Origin: an uncultured Desulfarculaceae bacterium
GTDB lineage: Bacteria > Desulfobacterota > Desulfarculia > Desulfarculales > Desulfarculaceae
NCBI GenBank assembly: GCA_937908275.1
Contig: CALERA010000030.1
Coordinates: 1 to 10,342 of the forward strand
Length of the DNA: 10,342 nt
Direction: 5' to 3'
Below, piece by piece: positions 1-7,275 of this stretch. The notes below the pieces were generated by a model. It was given only the letters and a program-made list of their open reading frames with translations, did no database searches and was not told the origin of the DNA. The position numbers and the translations under genes were made by a program. Each line of letters opens with the position of its first letter. The first letter of the stretch is position 1.

Positions 1-8
1 CCCCAGCC

Positions 9-14
9 GGGAGG
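9..14 (+). promoter_or_regulatory. Shine-Dalgarno for the beta-CASP nuclease gene
   Basis: GGGAGG lies 4 nt before the ATG at 19 and supports that start. Nothing further upstream is in the window, so it is not known whether this gene is the first of its operon. Confidence 0.7.
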
Positions 15-18
15 CGGC

Positions 19-1590
19 ATGAGAATCACCTGCCTGGGCGCGGCCCGCACGGTCACTGGTTCGTCCTATCTGGTGGAAAAGGACGGCGACACCTGCTTCC
101 TGGTGGATTGCGGGATGTTCCAGGGCAGCCGCCAACTGGAGCGGCGCAACTGGATGGCCACCACCTATCGTCCCCGCGATCTGGACGCGCTGTTCATCAC
201 CCACGCCCATATCGACCACAGCGGCCTGACCCCGCGCCTGGTCCGCCTGGGCTACAGCGGGCCGATCTATTCCACCGAGGCCACCTGCGAGCTGCTGCGC
301 ATCCTGTGGCTGGACTCGGCCCACATCCAGGAGATGGAGGCCGAGTGGCAGAGCAAGAAGAACCGCCGCTCGGGCGGCGTTCCGGTGGAGCCGCTCTATG
401 AAACCGCCGACGCCGAGGCGGCCATCGCCCTGCTGCGCCCGGTGGCGCTGGACGCCGAGCGCGAGTTCCTGCCCGGGGTCAAGGGCCGCTTCGTGCAGGC
501 CGGCCACATCCTGGGCGCGGCCAGCCTGCTGATGACCCTCAGGGTGGACGGCGGCATCCACCGGGTGGGCTTCTCCGGCGACCTGGGCCGGCCCGGGGCC
601 CTGATCGTGCCGGACGCCGAGCAATTGCCCCGGCCCGACACCCTGTTCATGGAGACCACCTACGGCAACCGCAGCCACAAGTCCCTGGAAGACAGCCAGA
701 ACGAGCTCTTGGCCGTGATCAAGCAGGCCTATCTGGACGGCGGCAAGGTCCTGATCCCGGCCTTCGCGGTGGAGCGCACCCAGGATCTGCTCTACACCCT
801 GGCATCCGCCTACCGCTATGGCGAGCTGCCCGAGGACATGCCCATCTTCCTGGATTCGCCCCTGGCCATCGCCGCCACGGAGATCTTCCGCAAGCATCCG
901 GAATTCTACGACGACCACGCCAAGGAGCTGTTGCAGCAGGGCATCGACCCCCTGACCCTGCCCAATCTGCGCTACACCCCCTCCACCGAGGAGAGCCGGG
1001 CCATCAACGACCACAACGGGCCGGCGGTGATCATCGCCGGCAACGGCATGGCCACCGCCGGGCGGATCAAGCACCACCTGAAGCACAATCTCTGGCGCAA
1101 GGATTGCCACGTGGTCCTGGTGGGTTTCCAGGCCGCCGGCACCACCGGCCGGGCCCTGGTGGAAGGCGCGAGCAAGGTGCGCATCTTCCGCGAGGAGGTG
1201 GCGGTCAACGCCCAGGTCCACACCATCGGCGGTTTCAGCGCCCACGCCGACCAGGGCGAGCTGCTGGCATGGCTGACCGCCCTGGCCCATCCCGGCCTGA
1301 ACGTCTACCTGATGCACGGCGAGGAAACCTCGGCCGGGGCCTTCCGCAAGCTGGCCAGCGAGCGCCTGCCCCAGGTGCATTTCCACATGCCCCGCATTGG
1401 CGACACCATCCACCTGCGCCCCCTGTGCGCCGCCCCGGCGGTGGCCGCCTGCCTGCCGGACAAGGCCCGCGACCTGGCCCGCCGCCTGGAGGACCTGGCC
1501 GCCCGCCTGGACCAGGGCCAGTCCGCGCCCGAGGGCCTGGAAAACGCCCTGGCCCAGTTGGAGCGCCTGGCCGCGGGGGAGACGGAGTAA
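19..1590 (+). CDS. MBL-fold beta-CASP ribonuclease (YSH1/CPSF-like exonuclease family)
   Basis: This 523-aa cytoplasmic protein is a zinc-dependent metallo-beta-lactamase with a beta-CASP insertion, the family of RNA-processing endo/exonucleases related to CPSF73/Ysh1. The start MRITCLGAARTVTGSSYL is typical of the bacterial members. Visible zinc ligands are THAHIDHSG (residues 61-69; H62, H64, D66, H67), H163 in AGHILGAAS and D188 in SGDLGR. The beta-CASP core carries ETTYG (212-216) and AGNGMATAGR (340-349), followed by GGFSAHAD (404-411, H409) and LMHGE (431-435, H433). All expected metal and nucleic-acid motifs are intact. Residues about 475-523 form a charged, Leu/Ala-rich, probably helical tail beyond the usual core of about 460 residues. 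The next gene begins 3 nt after its stop, so the two are almost certainly co-transcribed. Placement with RNase G fits a role in RNA turnover or maturation, but the substrate is not evident from sequence. Confidence 0.93.
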   Translation: MRITCLGAARTVTGSSYLVEKDGDTCFLVDCGMFQGSRQLERRNWMATTYRPRDLDALFITHAHIDHSGLTPRLVRLGYSGPIYSTEATCELLRILWLDSAHIQEMEAEWQSKKNRRSGGVPVEPLYETADAEAAIALLRPVALDAEREFLPGVKGRFVQAGHILGAASLLMTLRVDGGIHRVGFSGDLGRPGALIVPDAEQLPRPDTLFMETTYGNRSHKSLEDSQNELLAVIKQAYLDGGKVLIPAFAVERTQDLLYTLASAYRYGELPEDMPIFLDSPLAIAATEIFRKHPEFYDDHAKELLQQGIDPLTLPNLRYTPSTEESRAINDHNGPAVIIAGNGMATAGRIKHHLKHNLWRKDCHVVLVGFQAAGTTGRALVEGASKVRIFREEVAVNAQVHTIGGFSAHADQGELLAWLTALAHPGLNVYLMHGEETSAGAFRKLASERLPQVHFHMPRIGDTIHLRPLCAAPAVAACLPDKARDLARRLEDLAARLDQGQSAPEGLENALAQLERLAAGETE

Positions 1591-1593
1591 CTC

Positions 1594-4080
1594 GTGCCCC
1601 GTCAGGATCTTCTGCATCGCGTGATCAAGCCCGCCCGCTACCTGGGCGGGGAGGCCGGGTCGGTGGTCAAGGACCCCGACCAGGAGCGCCTGTCCCTGGC
1701 CCTGGTTTTCCCCGAGACCTATGAGATCGGCATGAGCCATCTCGGTCTCAAGGTGCTCTACGAGGCCCTGGCCCCCCGGCCCGAGGTGGCGGCCGAGCGG
1801 GCCTTCGCGCCCTGGGTGGACCTGCTGGACCTCATGGCCAGCGAGGGCGAACCGCCCTGGGCCCTGGAGAGCGGCCGGCCCCTGGGGGCCTTCGACGTGG
1901 TGGGCTTCTCCCTGGGCTACGAGCTGACCTACACCAACGCCCTCTTGCTGCTCAAGCTGGCCGGCATCCCGATGCGCCGGAGCGAGCGCGGCCCGGAGCA
2001 CCCCCTGGTCATCGCCGGCGGCTCGGCCATGGTCAACCCCGAGCCCCTGGCCGACTTTTTGGACCTGGTGGTGGTGGGCGAGGCCGAGGAACTGATTCAC
2101 CAACTGGTGGACCTGCTGATCCAGGCCAAGGACCAGGCCTGGGAGCGGCCGGATCTCTATCGCCGGGCCATGGCCATCCCCGGGGTCTACGCCCCGGCCC
2201 TGTTCGAGCCGGTCTATGAAAACGGCCGCCTGCAACGGGTCCTGGCCCTGGACCCGGAGCACCCCAGGGTGCGCCGCCGGGTGGTGGCCGACCTGGGCGC
2301 CCACCAGCCGCCCCTGAACCGGGTGGCCCCGGTGGTCTCCCCGGTGCACGACCGCGTCGGTCTGGAGGTGGCCCGGGGCTGCACCCGGGGCTGTCGTTTC
2401 TGCCAGGCCGGCTACATCTATCGCCCGGTGCGCGAGCGCGAGCCGGGCCAGGTGTTGGACGCGGCGTGCGCGGCCATCGCCGCCACCGGCCAGGAAGAGC
2501 TGGCCCTGCTGTCCCTGTCCACCGGCGACTACTCCTGCATCGAGCCCCTGGCCCAGGCCCTGATGGACGCCCTGGCCGCGCGCAAGGTCTCGCTTTCCCT
2601 GCCTTCCCTGCGCCTGGACTCCCTGACCCCGGAGCTGATCGAGCAGATCAAGCGGGTGCGCAAGACCGGCTTCACCCTGGCCCCGGAGGCCGGCAGCCAG
2701 CGCCTGCGCGACGCCATCAACAAGAACCTGAGCGAGGAGCAGATCCTGGCCACCACCCGCCAGGTCTTCGACCTGGGCTGGAACCTGGTCAAGCTCTACT
2801 TCATGCTGGGCCTGCCCGGCGAGACGGAAGCGGACCTGGCCGCCATCGGCGAGCTCTCCTCCCGCGCCGCCCGCCAGGGCCGCAGCCGGGGCAAGCGCCC
2901 CCTGGTCCACGCCAGTTTGGGCCTCTTCGTGCCCAAGCCCCACACCCCCTTCCAGTGGGAGGCCCAGTTGGACCTGGAGGCGGCCAAGGCCCGCCTGGAC
3001 CAGGCCAAGCGCGGCATCCTGGACCCCAAGGTCAAGAGCAAGTGGAACAGCCCCCAGCAGAGCATCCTGGAGGGCGTCCTGAGCCGGGGGGACCGCCGGG
3101 TGGGGCGCGCCCTGGAACTGGCGGTGGCCAAGGGCTGCCGCTTCGACGGCTGGAGCGACCAACTGCGCTTTGATCGCTGGCTGGAGGCCCTGGCCGAGGC
3201 CGGCCTGGACCCGGCCGAGTACCTGCGCGCCCGCGACCCCGAGGAGACCCTGCCCTGGGACCACATCGACGCCGGGGTGGACAAGGCCTTCCTCCTGGCC
3301 GAGCGGACCAAGGCCCGCCAGGGCCTCTCCAGCGGCGATTGCCGCCAGGGGCGCTGCCTGGACTGCGGGGCCTGCGACCACAAGGTCATCAAGCCCCGCC
3401 TGGCCTGGGGCGACCTGGGCGCCTTGCCGCCCCCGCCGCCGGAGCCCCCCGACGACCGCCGGGTCTGGCGCTTCGTGCTGCACAAGACCGGGCCGGCCCG
3501 CTTCCTGGGCCACCTGGAGATGATCAGCCACCTGGTGCGGGGCTTCCGCCGCTCCGGCCTGGCCCTGGCCCACAGCCTGGGTTTCCATCCCCACCCCCTG
3601 CTCAAGAGCGATTCCGCCCTGCCCCTGGGGGTGGAAAGCCTGGCCGAGGTGCTGGAGGTGACCCTGCTGGGCGGCCCCGGGGCCGAGGAGATCGCCCGCC
3701 GGGTGAACCCGGTCTTGCCCGAGGGCCTGTCCCTGCACCAGGGTCGGGCCGGGCTGCCCGGAGAGGACTTGCGCGAGCCGGACCTGGTGACGTATTTTGT
3801 ACGTTGCGACACCACGTTGGAACCCCAGGCCCTGGAGGATTTCGCGGCCGCGCCCGAGCTGCTTTTCGAGCGCGACACTCCCAAGGGACGGCGGGTCATC
3901 GACCTCAAGGCGGCCATCCGCGAGATGCGTCTGGAGGACGGCGGCCTGATGCTGACCGTGGGCAAGGCCGGGGGCCGGCCCAAGCCGGCCGAGGTGCTGA
4001 TGGGCGTATTCGGCCTGGGGCGCGACGCGGCCCAGGCGGCCCGGGCGCTGAAGATGGCGGCCCGGCGCGAGGAAGGCTAG
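1594..4080 (+). CDS. Radical SAM protein (TIGR03960 type) fused to DUF2344 (TIGR03936) domain
   Basis: 828 aa. The N-terminal half resembles B12-binding-type radical SAM proteins: a Rossmann-like region (about 30-170, with LALVFPETYEIGMSHLGLK and GGSAMVNPEPLADFLD), then the radical SAM core with CTRGCRFC (C263, C267, C270) that should ligate a [4Fe-4S] cluster and cleave SAM. No DxHxxG cobalamin-binding motif is seen, so B12 binding is doubtful. A second Cys group, C583, C588, C591 and C594, sits at the domain junction and may hold zinc or another Fe-S cluster. A Pro-rich linker (612-619) leads into the DUF2344 domain (about 623-828), with signatures KTGPARFLGHLEMI and GFHPHPLLKSDSALPLGVES. 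In many bacteria the two halves are separate genes, commonly beside rng; here they are one polypeptide. GTG start with GGAG at 1584-1587, 6 nt upstream. The reaction is unknown; proximity to RNases suggests RNA or ribosome modification, which is inference. Confidence 0.9.
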   Translation: MPRQDLLHRVIKPARYLGGEAGSVVKDPDQERLSLALVFPETYEIGMSHLGLKVLYEALAPRPEVAAERAFAPWVDLLDLMASEGEPPWALESGRPLGAFDVVGFSLGYELTYTNALLLLKLAGIPMRRSERGPEHPLVIAGGSAMVNPEPLADFLDLVVVGEAEELIHQLVDLLIQAKDQAWERPDLYRRAMAIPGVYAPALFEPVYENGRLQRVLALDPEHPRVRRRVVADLGAHQPPLNRVAPVVSPVHDRVGLEVARGCTRGCRFCQAGYIYRPVREREPGQVLDAACAAIAATGQEELALLSLSTGDYSCIEPLAQALMDALAARKVSLSLPSLRLDSLTPELIEQIKRVRKTGFTLAPEAGSQRLRDAINKNLSEEQILATTRQVFDLGWNLVKLYFMLGLPGETEADLAAIGELSSRAARQGRSRGKRPLVHASLGLFVPKPHTPFQWEAQLDLEAAKARLDQAKRGILDPKVKSKWNSPQQSILEGVLSRGDRRVGRALELAVAKGCRFDGWSDQLRFDRWLEALAEAGLDPAEYLRARDPEETLPWDHIDAGVDKAFLLAERTKARQGLSSGDCRQGRCLDCGACDHKVIKPRLAWGDLGALPPPPPEPPDDRRVWRFVLHKTGPARFLGHLEMISHLVRGFRRSGLALAHSLGFHPHPLLKSDSALPLGVESLAEVLEVTLLGGPGAEEIARRVNPVLPEGLSLHQGRAGLPGEDLREPDLVTYFVRCDTTLEPQALEDFAAAPELLFERDTPKGRRVIDLKAAIREMRLEDGGLMLTVGKAGGRPKPAEVLMGVFGLGRDAAQAARALKMAARREEG
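4069..4076 (+). promoter_or_regulatory. Shine-Dalgarno deciding the TTG start of rng
   Basis: GAGGAAGG lies inside the last codons of the upstream gene, 5 nt before the TTG at 4082. This supports initiation at TTG, as does the match of the resulting N terminus to RNase G proteins. Confidence 0.65.
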
Positions 4081-4081
4081 T

Positions 4082-5578
4082 TTGGCCAACACCCTGCTGA
4101 TCAACGCGCGCTCCTACGAGACCCGCGTGGCCCTTCTGGAGAACGGCCAGGTGGTGGAGGTCTACGTGGAGCGCCACAAGCAGGGCTCCCTGGCCGGGAA
4201 CATCTACCTGGGCCGGGTGGCCCGGGTGTTGCCGGGCATGCAGGCCGCCTTCGTGGACATCGGCCTGGCCAAGGCCGCCTTCCTCTACGTCAGCGACGTC
4301 TACGAGACCCCGGACCTGGACGCCATGGAGGCCGGCGAGGCAGGCTTGGCCAAGCCCGGCCGGGGCGAGCCGCCGCGCATCGAGGATCTGTTGCGCGAGG
4401 GCCAGGAGATCATGGTCCAGATCTCCAAGGAGCCCCTGGGCAACAAGGGCGCGCGCATCACCAGCCACGTCACGCTGCCCGGGCGCAACCTGGTCTTCAT
4501 GCCCACCATCAACCACGTTGGCATCAGCCGCCGCATCGAGGAGGAGCTGGAGCGGGCCCGGCTGCGCACCCTGATCCAGGAGATGCGCCCGGCCAGCCAG
4601 GGCTTCATCGCCCGCACCGTGAGCGAGGGCCAGGACGCGGACAAGCTCAAGGCCGAGATGGGCTTCCTCTGCTCGCTCTGGGACGCCGTCAATCGCCGCC
4701 GCCAGCGGGCCGGGGTGCCCAGCCTGCTGCACCAGGACCTCTCGGTCAGCCTGCGCGCGGTGCGCGATCTCTTCACCCGCGAGGTGGACCACCTGATCAT
4801 CGACTGCCGGGCCGAGTACGACCAGGTGGTGGAGTTCGTCAGCGCCTTCATGCCCCGTCTGCTGCCCTGCGTGGAGCTCTACAGCGGCAGCGAGGCCATT
4901 TTCGACGCCTACGGGGTGGAGCCGGAGCTGGCCCGGGCCCTGGGGCGCAAGGTCTGGCTCAAGAGCGGCGGCTACGTGGTGATCGAGAAAACCGAGGCCC
5001 TGAGCGCCATCGATGTCAACACCGGGCGCTACGTGGGCGGGCACAACCTGGAGGAAACCATCCTCAAGACCAACCTGGAGGCGGTCAAGGAGATCGCCTA
5101 CCAGTTGCGCCTGCGGGACATCGGCGGCCTGATCGTCATTGATTTCATCGACATGGAAAAGGAAGCCAACCGCCAGAAGGTGGTGGCGGCCCTGAAGGAA
5201 GCCCTGGCCCGCGACCGCTCCAAGACCAACGTCCTGGGCATGAGCGCCCTGGGCCTGGTGGAGATGACCCGCAAACGGGTGCGCGAGTCCCTGGGCGAGA
5301 CCCTGACCGAGGCCTGCCTCTACTGCGACGGCGGCGGCTCGGTCAAGGAGCCCACCACCGTCTGTTACGAGGTCTTCCGCGCCCTGGAGCGCGACCTCAA
5401 GGGCTCCCGGTCCAGCGCGGTGGACGTGCGGGTCAGCCCCCGGGTGGCCGAGGTGATGCTCCAGGAGGAGCGCTACGCGGTGGAGGAGCTGGAGTCCTTC
5501 CTGGACATGACCATCCACGTGGTGCCCGACCCCGACCTGCACCGCGAGCAGTTCCTGATCCGCCCCCGGGACGAGTAA
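4082..5578 (+). CDS. rng: Ribonuclease E/G family protein (RNase G)
   Basis: 498 aa, the usual length of RNase G and lacking the long C-terminal scaffold of RNase E. It is a 5'-end-sensing single-strand endoribonuclease that matures 16S rRNA and degrades mRNA. The N terminus (NARSYETRVALLENGQVVEVYVER) and an S1 domain from about residue 38 (GNIYLGRVARVLPGMQAAFVDIGLAKAAFLYVSDV) match the family. The DNase I-like catalytic domain contains AIDVNTGRYVGG (309-320; D311) and LIVIDFIDM (350-358; D354), the two Mg-binding aspartates, followed by GLVEMTRKR. The zinc-link is present as CLYC (C412, C415) instead of the common CPxC form. TTG start, one base after the previous stop, so it is translated from the same mRNA as the radical SAM gene. 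About 25 residues between the two halves of the S1 region (around 77-100) look like a lineage-specific insertion. Confidence 0.95.
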   Translation: MANTLLINARSYETRVALLENGQVVEVYVERHKQGSLAGNIYLGRVARVLPGMQAAFVDIGLAKAAFLYVSDVYETPDLDAMEAGEAGLAKPGRGEPPRIEDLLREGQEIMVQISKEPLGNKGARITSHVTLPGRNLVFMPTINHVGISRRIEEELERARLRTLIQEMRPASQGFIARTVSEGQDADKLKAEMGFLCSLWDAVNRRRQRAGVPSLLHQDLSVSLRAVRDLFTREVDHLIIDCRAEYDQVVEFVSAFMPRLLPCVELYSGSEAIFDAYGVEPELARALGRKVWLKSGGYVVIEKTEALSAIDVNTGRYVGGHNLEETILKTNLEAVKEIAYQLRLRDIGGLIVIDFIDMEKEANRQKVVAALKEALARDRSKTNVLGMSALGLVEMTRKRVRESLGETLTEACLYCDGGGSVKEPTTVCYEVFRALERDLKGSRSSAVDVRVSPRVAEVMLQEERYAVEELESFLDMTIHVVPDPDLHREQFLIRPRDE

Positions 5579-5598
5579 ACCCCACCAGCCCCCAGGCC

Positions 5599-5627
5599 TT
5601 GCCCCCCGCTCCCGGGGCCGGTATCCT
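5599..5627 (+). promoter_or_regulatory. Weak candidate sigma70-type promoter before the lipoate cluster
   Basis: TTGCCC (5599-5604) and TATCCT (5622-5627) are separated by exactly 17 nt, each matching 4 of 6 consensus bases. A transcript would start near 5634, leaving a leader of about 40 nt before the TTG at 5674. It lies in the only gap of the 19-9248 stretch larger than a few bases, where a new transcription unit is expected. In GC-rich DNA such a match can be fortuitous, and no clear intrinsic terminator for rng is visible here, so read-through from the RNase module remains possible. Confidence 0.3.
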
Positions 5628-5673
5628 CAGCAAGACCAGCCCTGTCACACCCTCACGCCAAGGACGACCGGCC

Positions 5674-7275
5674 TTGACCAAATATCGCTTGTTGGACACC
5701 GGACTTATCAGCGCGGCCGAGAACATGGCCCTGGACGAGGTGCTCACCAGCCGGGCCGGCAAGGGGCTCAGTCCGCCCACCCTGCGCTTCCTGCGTTTCT
5801 CGCCCGACGCCGCCCTGTTGGGCCACCACCAGGAGGCCGAGCGCGAGTTGCGCCTGGAGTTCTGCCGGGCCAACGGCATCGAGGTCAACCGCCGCCTGAC
5901 CGGGGGCGGGGCGCTGCTCTTCCAATCCTCGGGCCTGGGCTGGGAGCTGATCGCCCCCCTGGGCGCGCCGCCCTTTGCCGGGCGGTTTGAGTTCGCGGCC
6001 CGGGCCATCTGCGAGGCCGCCGCCCGGGCCTATGGCCGGTTGGGGCTCGACGCCTGCTTCCGCCCCCGCAACGACATCGAGGTGGCCGGCCGCAAGATCA
6101 GCGGCACCGGCGGCTTCATGCTCGACGGCGGGGTGCTCTTCCAGGGCACGGTGCTGGTAAAAAACGAGATCGAGCGCTTCCTGCGCGCCCTGCGGGTGCC
6201 GGTGGAGAAGCTCAAGAAACGCGAGATCGAGTCCCTGATGCAGCGCCTGGCCTTTGTGGAGGACCTCCTGGGCCGGCCCCTGGACATGGCCGAACTCCAC
6301 CAGGCCCTGGCCGACGAGTTCGCCGCCAGCTTCGACCTGGAGCTGGAGCCCGGCGGCCTGACGCCAGAGGAGGCGACAGAGGTGGCGGCGCGGCTGCCCT
6401 ACTATCAGTCGCCGGAGTGGGTCCATCTGCGCGCGCCCCTCAAGGACCGCCCGGCCTGGCTGCGCCACATCCTGCAAACCGACTCCGGCACCCTCAGGGT
6501 CCACCTCTGGCTGGACGCCCGGGGTCAGCGGGTGCAGAAGGCCTTGATCACGGGCGACTTTTTCAGCCGGCCCCAGCGCTTTGTCTACGACCTGGAGGCC
6601 TTCCTCCTGGGCCAGAAGGCCGAGCCCGAGAACCTGCGCCGGGCGGTGCTGGAGTTCTGGCAAAAGGGCGAGGGCGAGTTGGACGGCATCAGCGCCCAGG
6701 AGACCGCCGAGGCGGTGGCCGCCGCCGCCGCCCGCCGGGCCCTGGCCGGGGTCTTCGAGGAGACCGAGGCGGCCGAGCTGTTCCTGGTGGGCATGGGGCC
6801 GGAGCAGGTGGGCCGCTTGAAGGCGCAATGGCTGCTGCTGCCCTACTGCGCCAAGCCGGTGGAGTGCGACTGGCGTTACCTGCCCGATTGCGGGCGTTGC
6901 GGCGACTGCCAGTACGAGCCCATGTACCAACTGGCCCAGGACCTGGGCCTGACCCCGGTCTCCATCCAGAGCTTCGAGCATTTGATGGAAGTCCTGCGGG
7001 ACATCGCCCCCCGGGGCGGGGCCTTCGTGGGCTCCTGCTGCGAGGCCTTTTATTGCAAGCATCAGCGGGAGATGGAGGAGAGCGGGGCCTCGGGCCTGCT
7101 CATCAACCTGGACTCCACCACCTGCTATGACCTGGGCAAGGGCATGGACGCCTATCGCGGCAAGTTCGACCACCAGACCGAGATGAACACCGCCCTGATC
7201 GCCAAGGCGGCCCGGGTCATGGCCGGCGGCCGGGACGGGGCCGGGGCGGGGGCCACGGAGGCCAACCTTGGCTGA
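5674..7275 (+). CDS. Lipoate-protein ligase sLpl(AB)-type with C-terminal DUF116-like Cys-rich domain
   Basis: 533 aa from a TTG start with AAGGA (5660-5664) 9 nt upstream. A TTG at 5599 would add 25 non-conserved residues, has no Shine-Dalgarno and would fall on the candidate -35. Residues about 1-225 are the catalytic LplA domain: ENMALDE (16-22), VNRRLTGGGALLF (71-83) and NDIEVAGRKISGTGG (133-147) with probable acyl-AMP-binding lysine K141. Residues about 245-345 resemble the LplB accessory domain (LRVHLWLDARG, ALITGDFFSRP). Both domains in one chain is the sLpl(AB) architecture, which attaches octanoate or lipoate to acceptor proteins. Residues about 365-515 match DUF116: LLLPYCAKPVECDW, DCGRCGDC, a segment GSCCEAFYC and LDSTTCYDLG, with nine cysteines (392, 398, 406, 409, 412, 455, 456, 461, 484) suited to metal or Fe-S binding. 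Overlaps the next gene by 8 nt. Ligase call is firm; the DUF116 role is unknown. Confidence 0.88.
   Translation: MTKYRLLDTGLISAAENMALDEVLTSRAGKGLSPPTLRFLRFSPDAALLGHHQEAERELRLEFCRANGIEVNRRLTGGGALLFQSSGLGWELIAPLGAPPFAGRFEFAARAICEAAARAYGRLGLDACFRPRNDIEVAGRKISGTGGFMLDGGVLFQGTVLVKNEIERFLRALRVPVEKLKKREIESLMQRLAFVEDLLGRPLDMAELHQALADEFAASFDLELEPGGLTPEEATEVAARLPYYQSPEWVHLRAPLKDRPAWLRHILQTDSGTLRVHLWLDARGQRVQKALITGDFFSRPQRFVYDLEAFLLGQKAEPENLRRAVLEFWQKGEGELDGISAQETAEAVAAAAARRALAGVFEETEAAELFLVGMGPEQVGRLKAQWLLLPYCAKPVECDWRYLPDCGRCGDCQYEPMYQLAQDLGLTPVSIQSFEHLMEVLRDIAPRGGAFVGSCCEAFYCKHQREMEESGASGLLINLDSTTCYDLGKGMDAYRGKFDHQTEMNTALIAKAARVMAGGRDGAGAGATEANLG
7257..7261 (+). promoter_or_regulatory. Shine-Dalgarno inside the ligase gene for the flavoprotein
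   Basis: GGAGG sits 6 nt upstream of the TTG at 7268, within the last codons of the ligase gene. It supports the TTG start and translational coupling of the two genes. Confidence 0.65.

Noticed and set aside
1594..4080. Cobalamin-dependent radical SAM methyltransferase
   Set aside because: The N-terminal region is Rossmann-like but lacks a visible DxHxxG motif, so B12 dependence is not claimed.
3905..5542. 545-aa reverse-strand open frame opposite rng
   Set aside because: It is an antisense shadow of a clearly recognised RNase G; its translation is His/Val/Ala/Gly/Leu-rich with no family motif, as expected from high-GC codon bias.
5579..5673. Terminator between rng and the ligase gene
   Set aside because: Only a short CCCGGGG self-complementary run is present, with no stem plus T tract.
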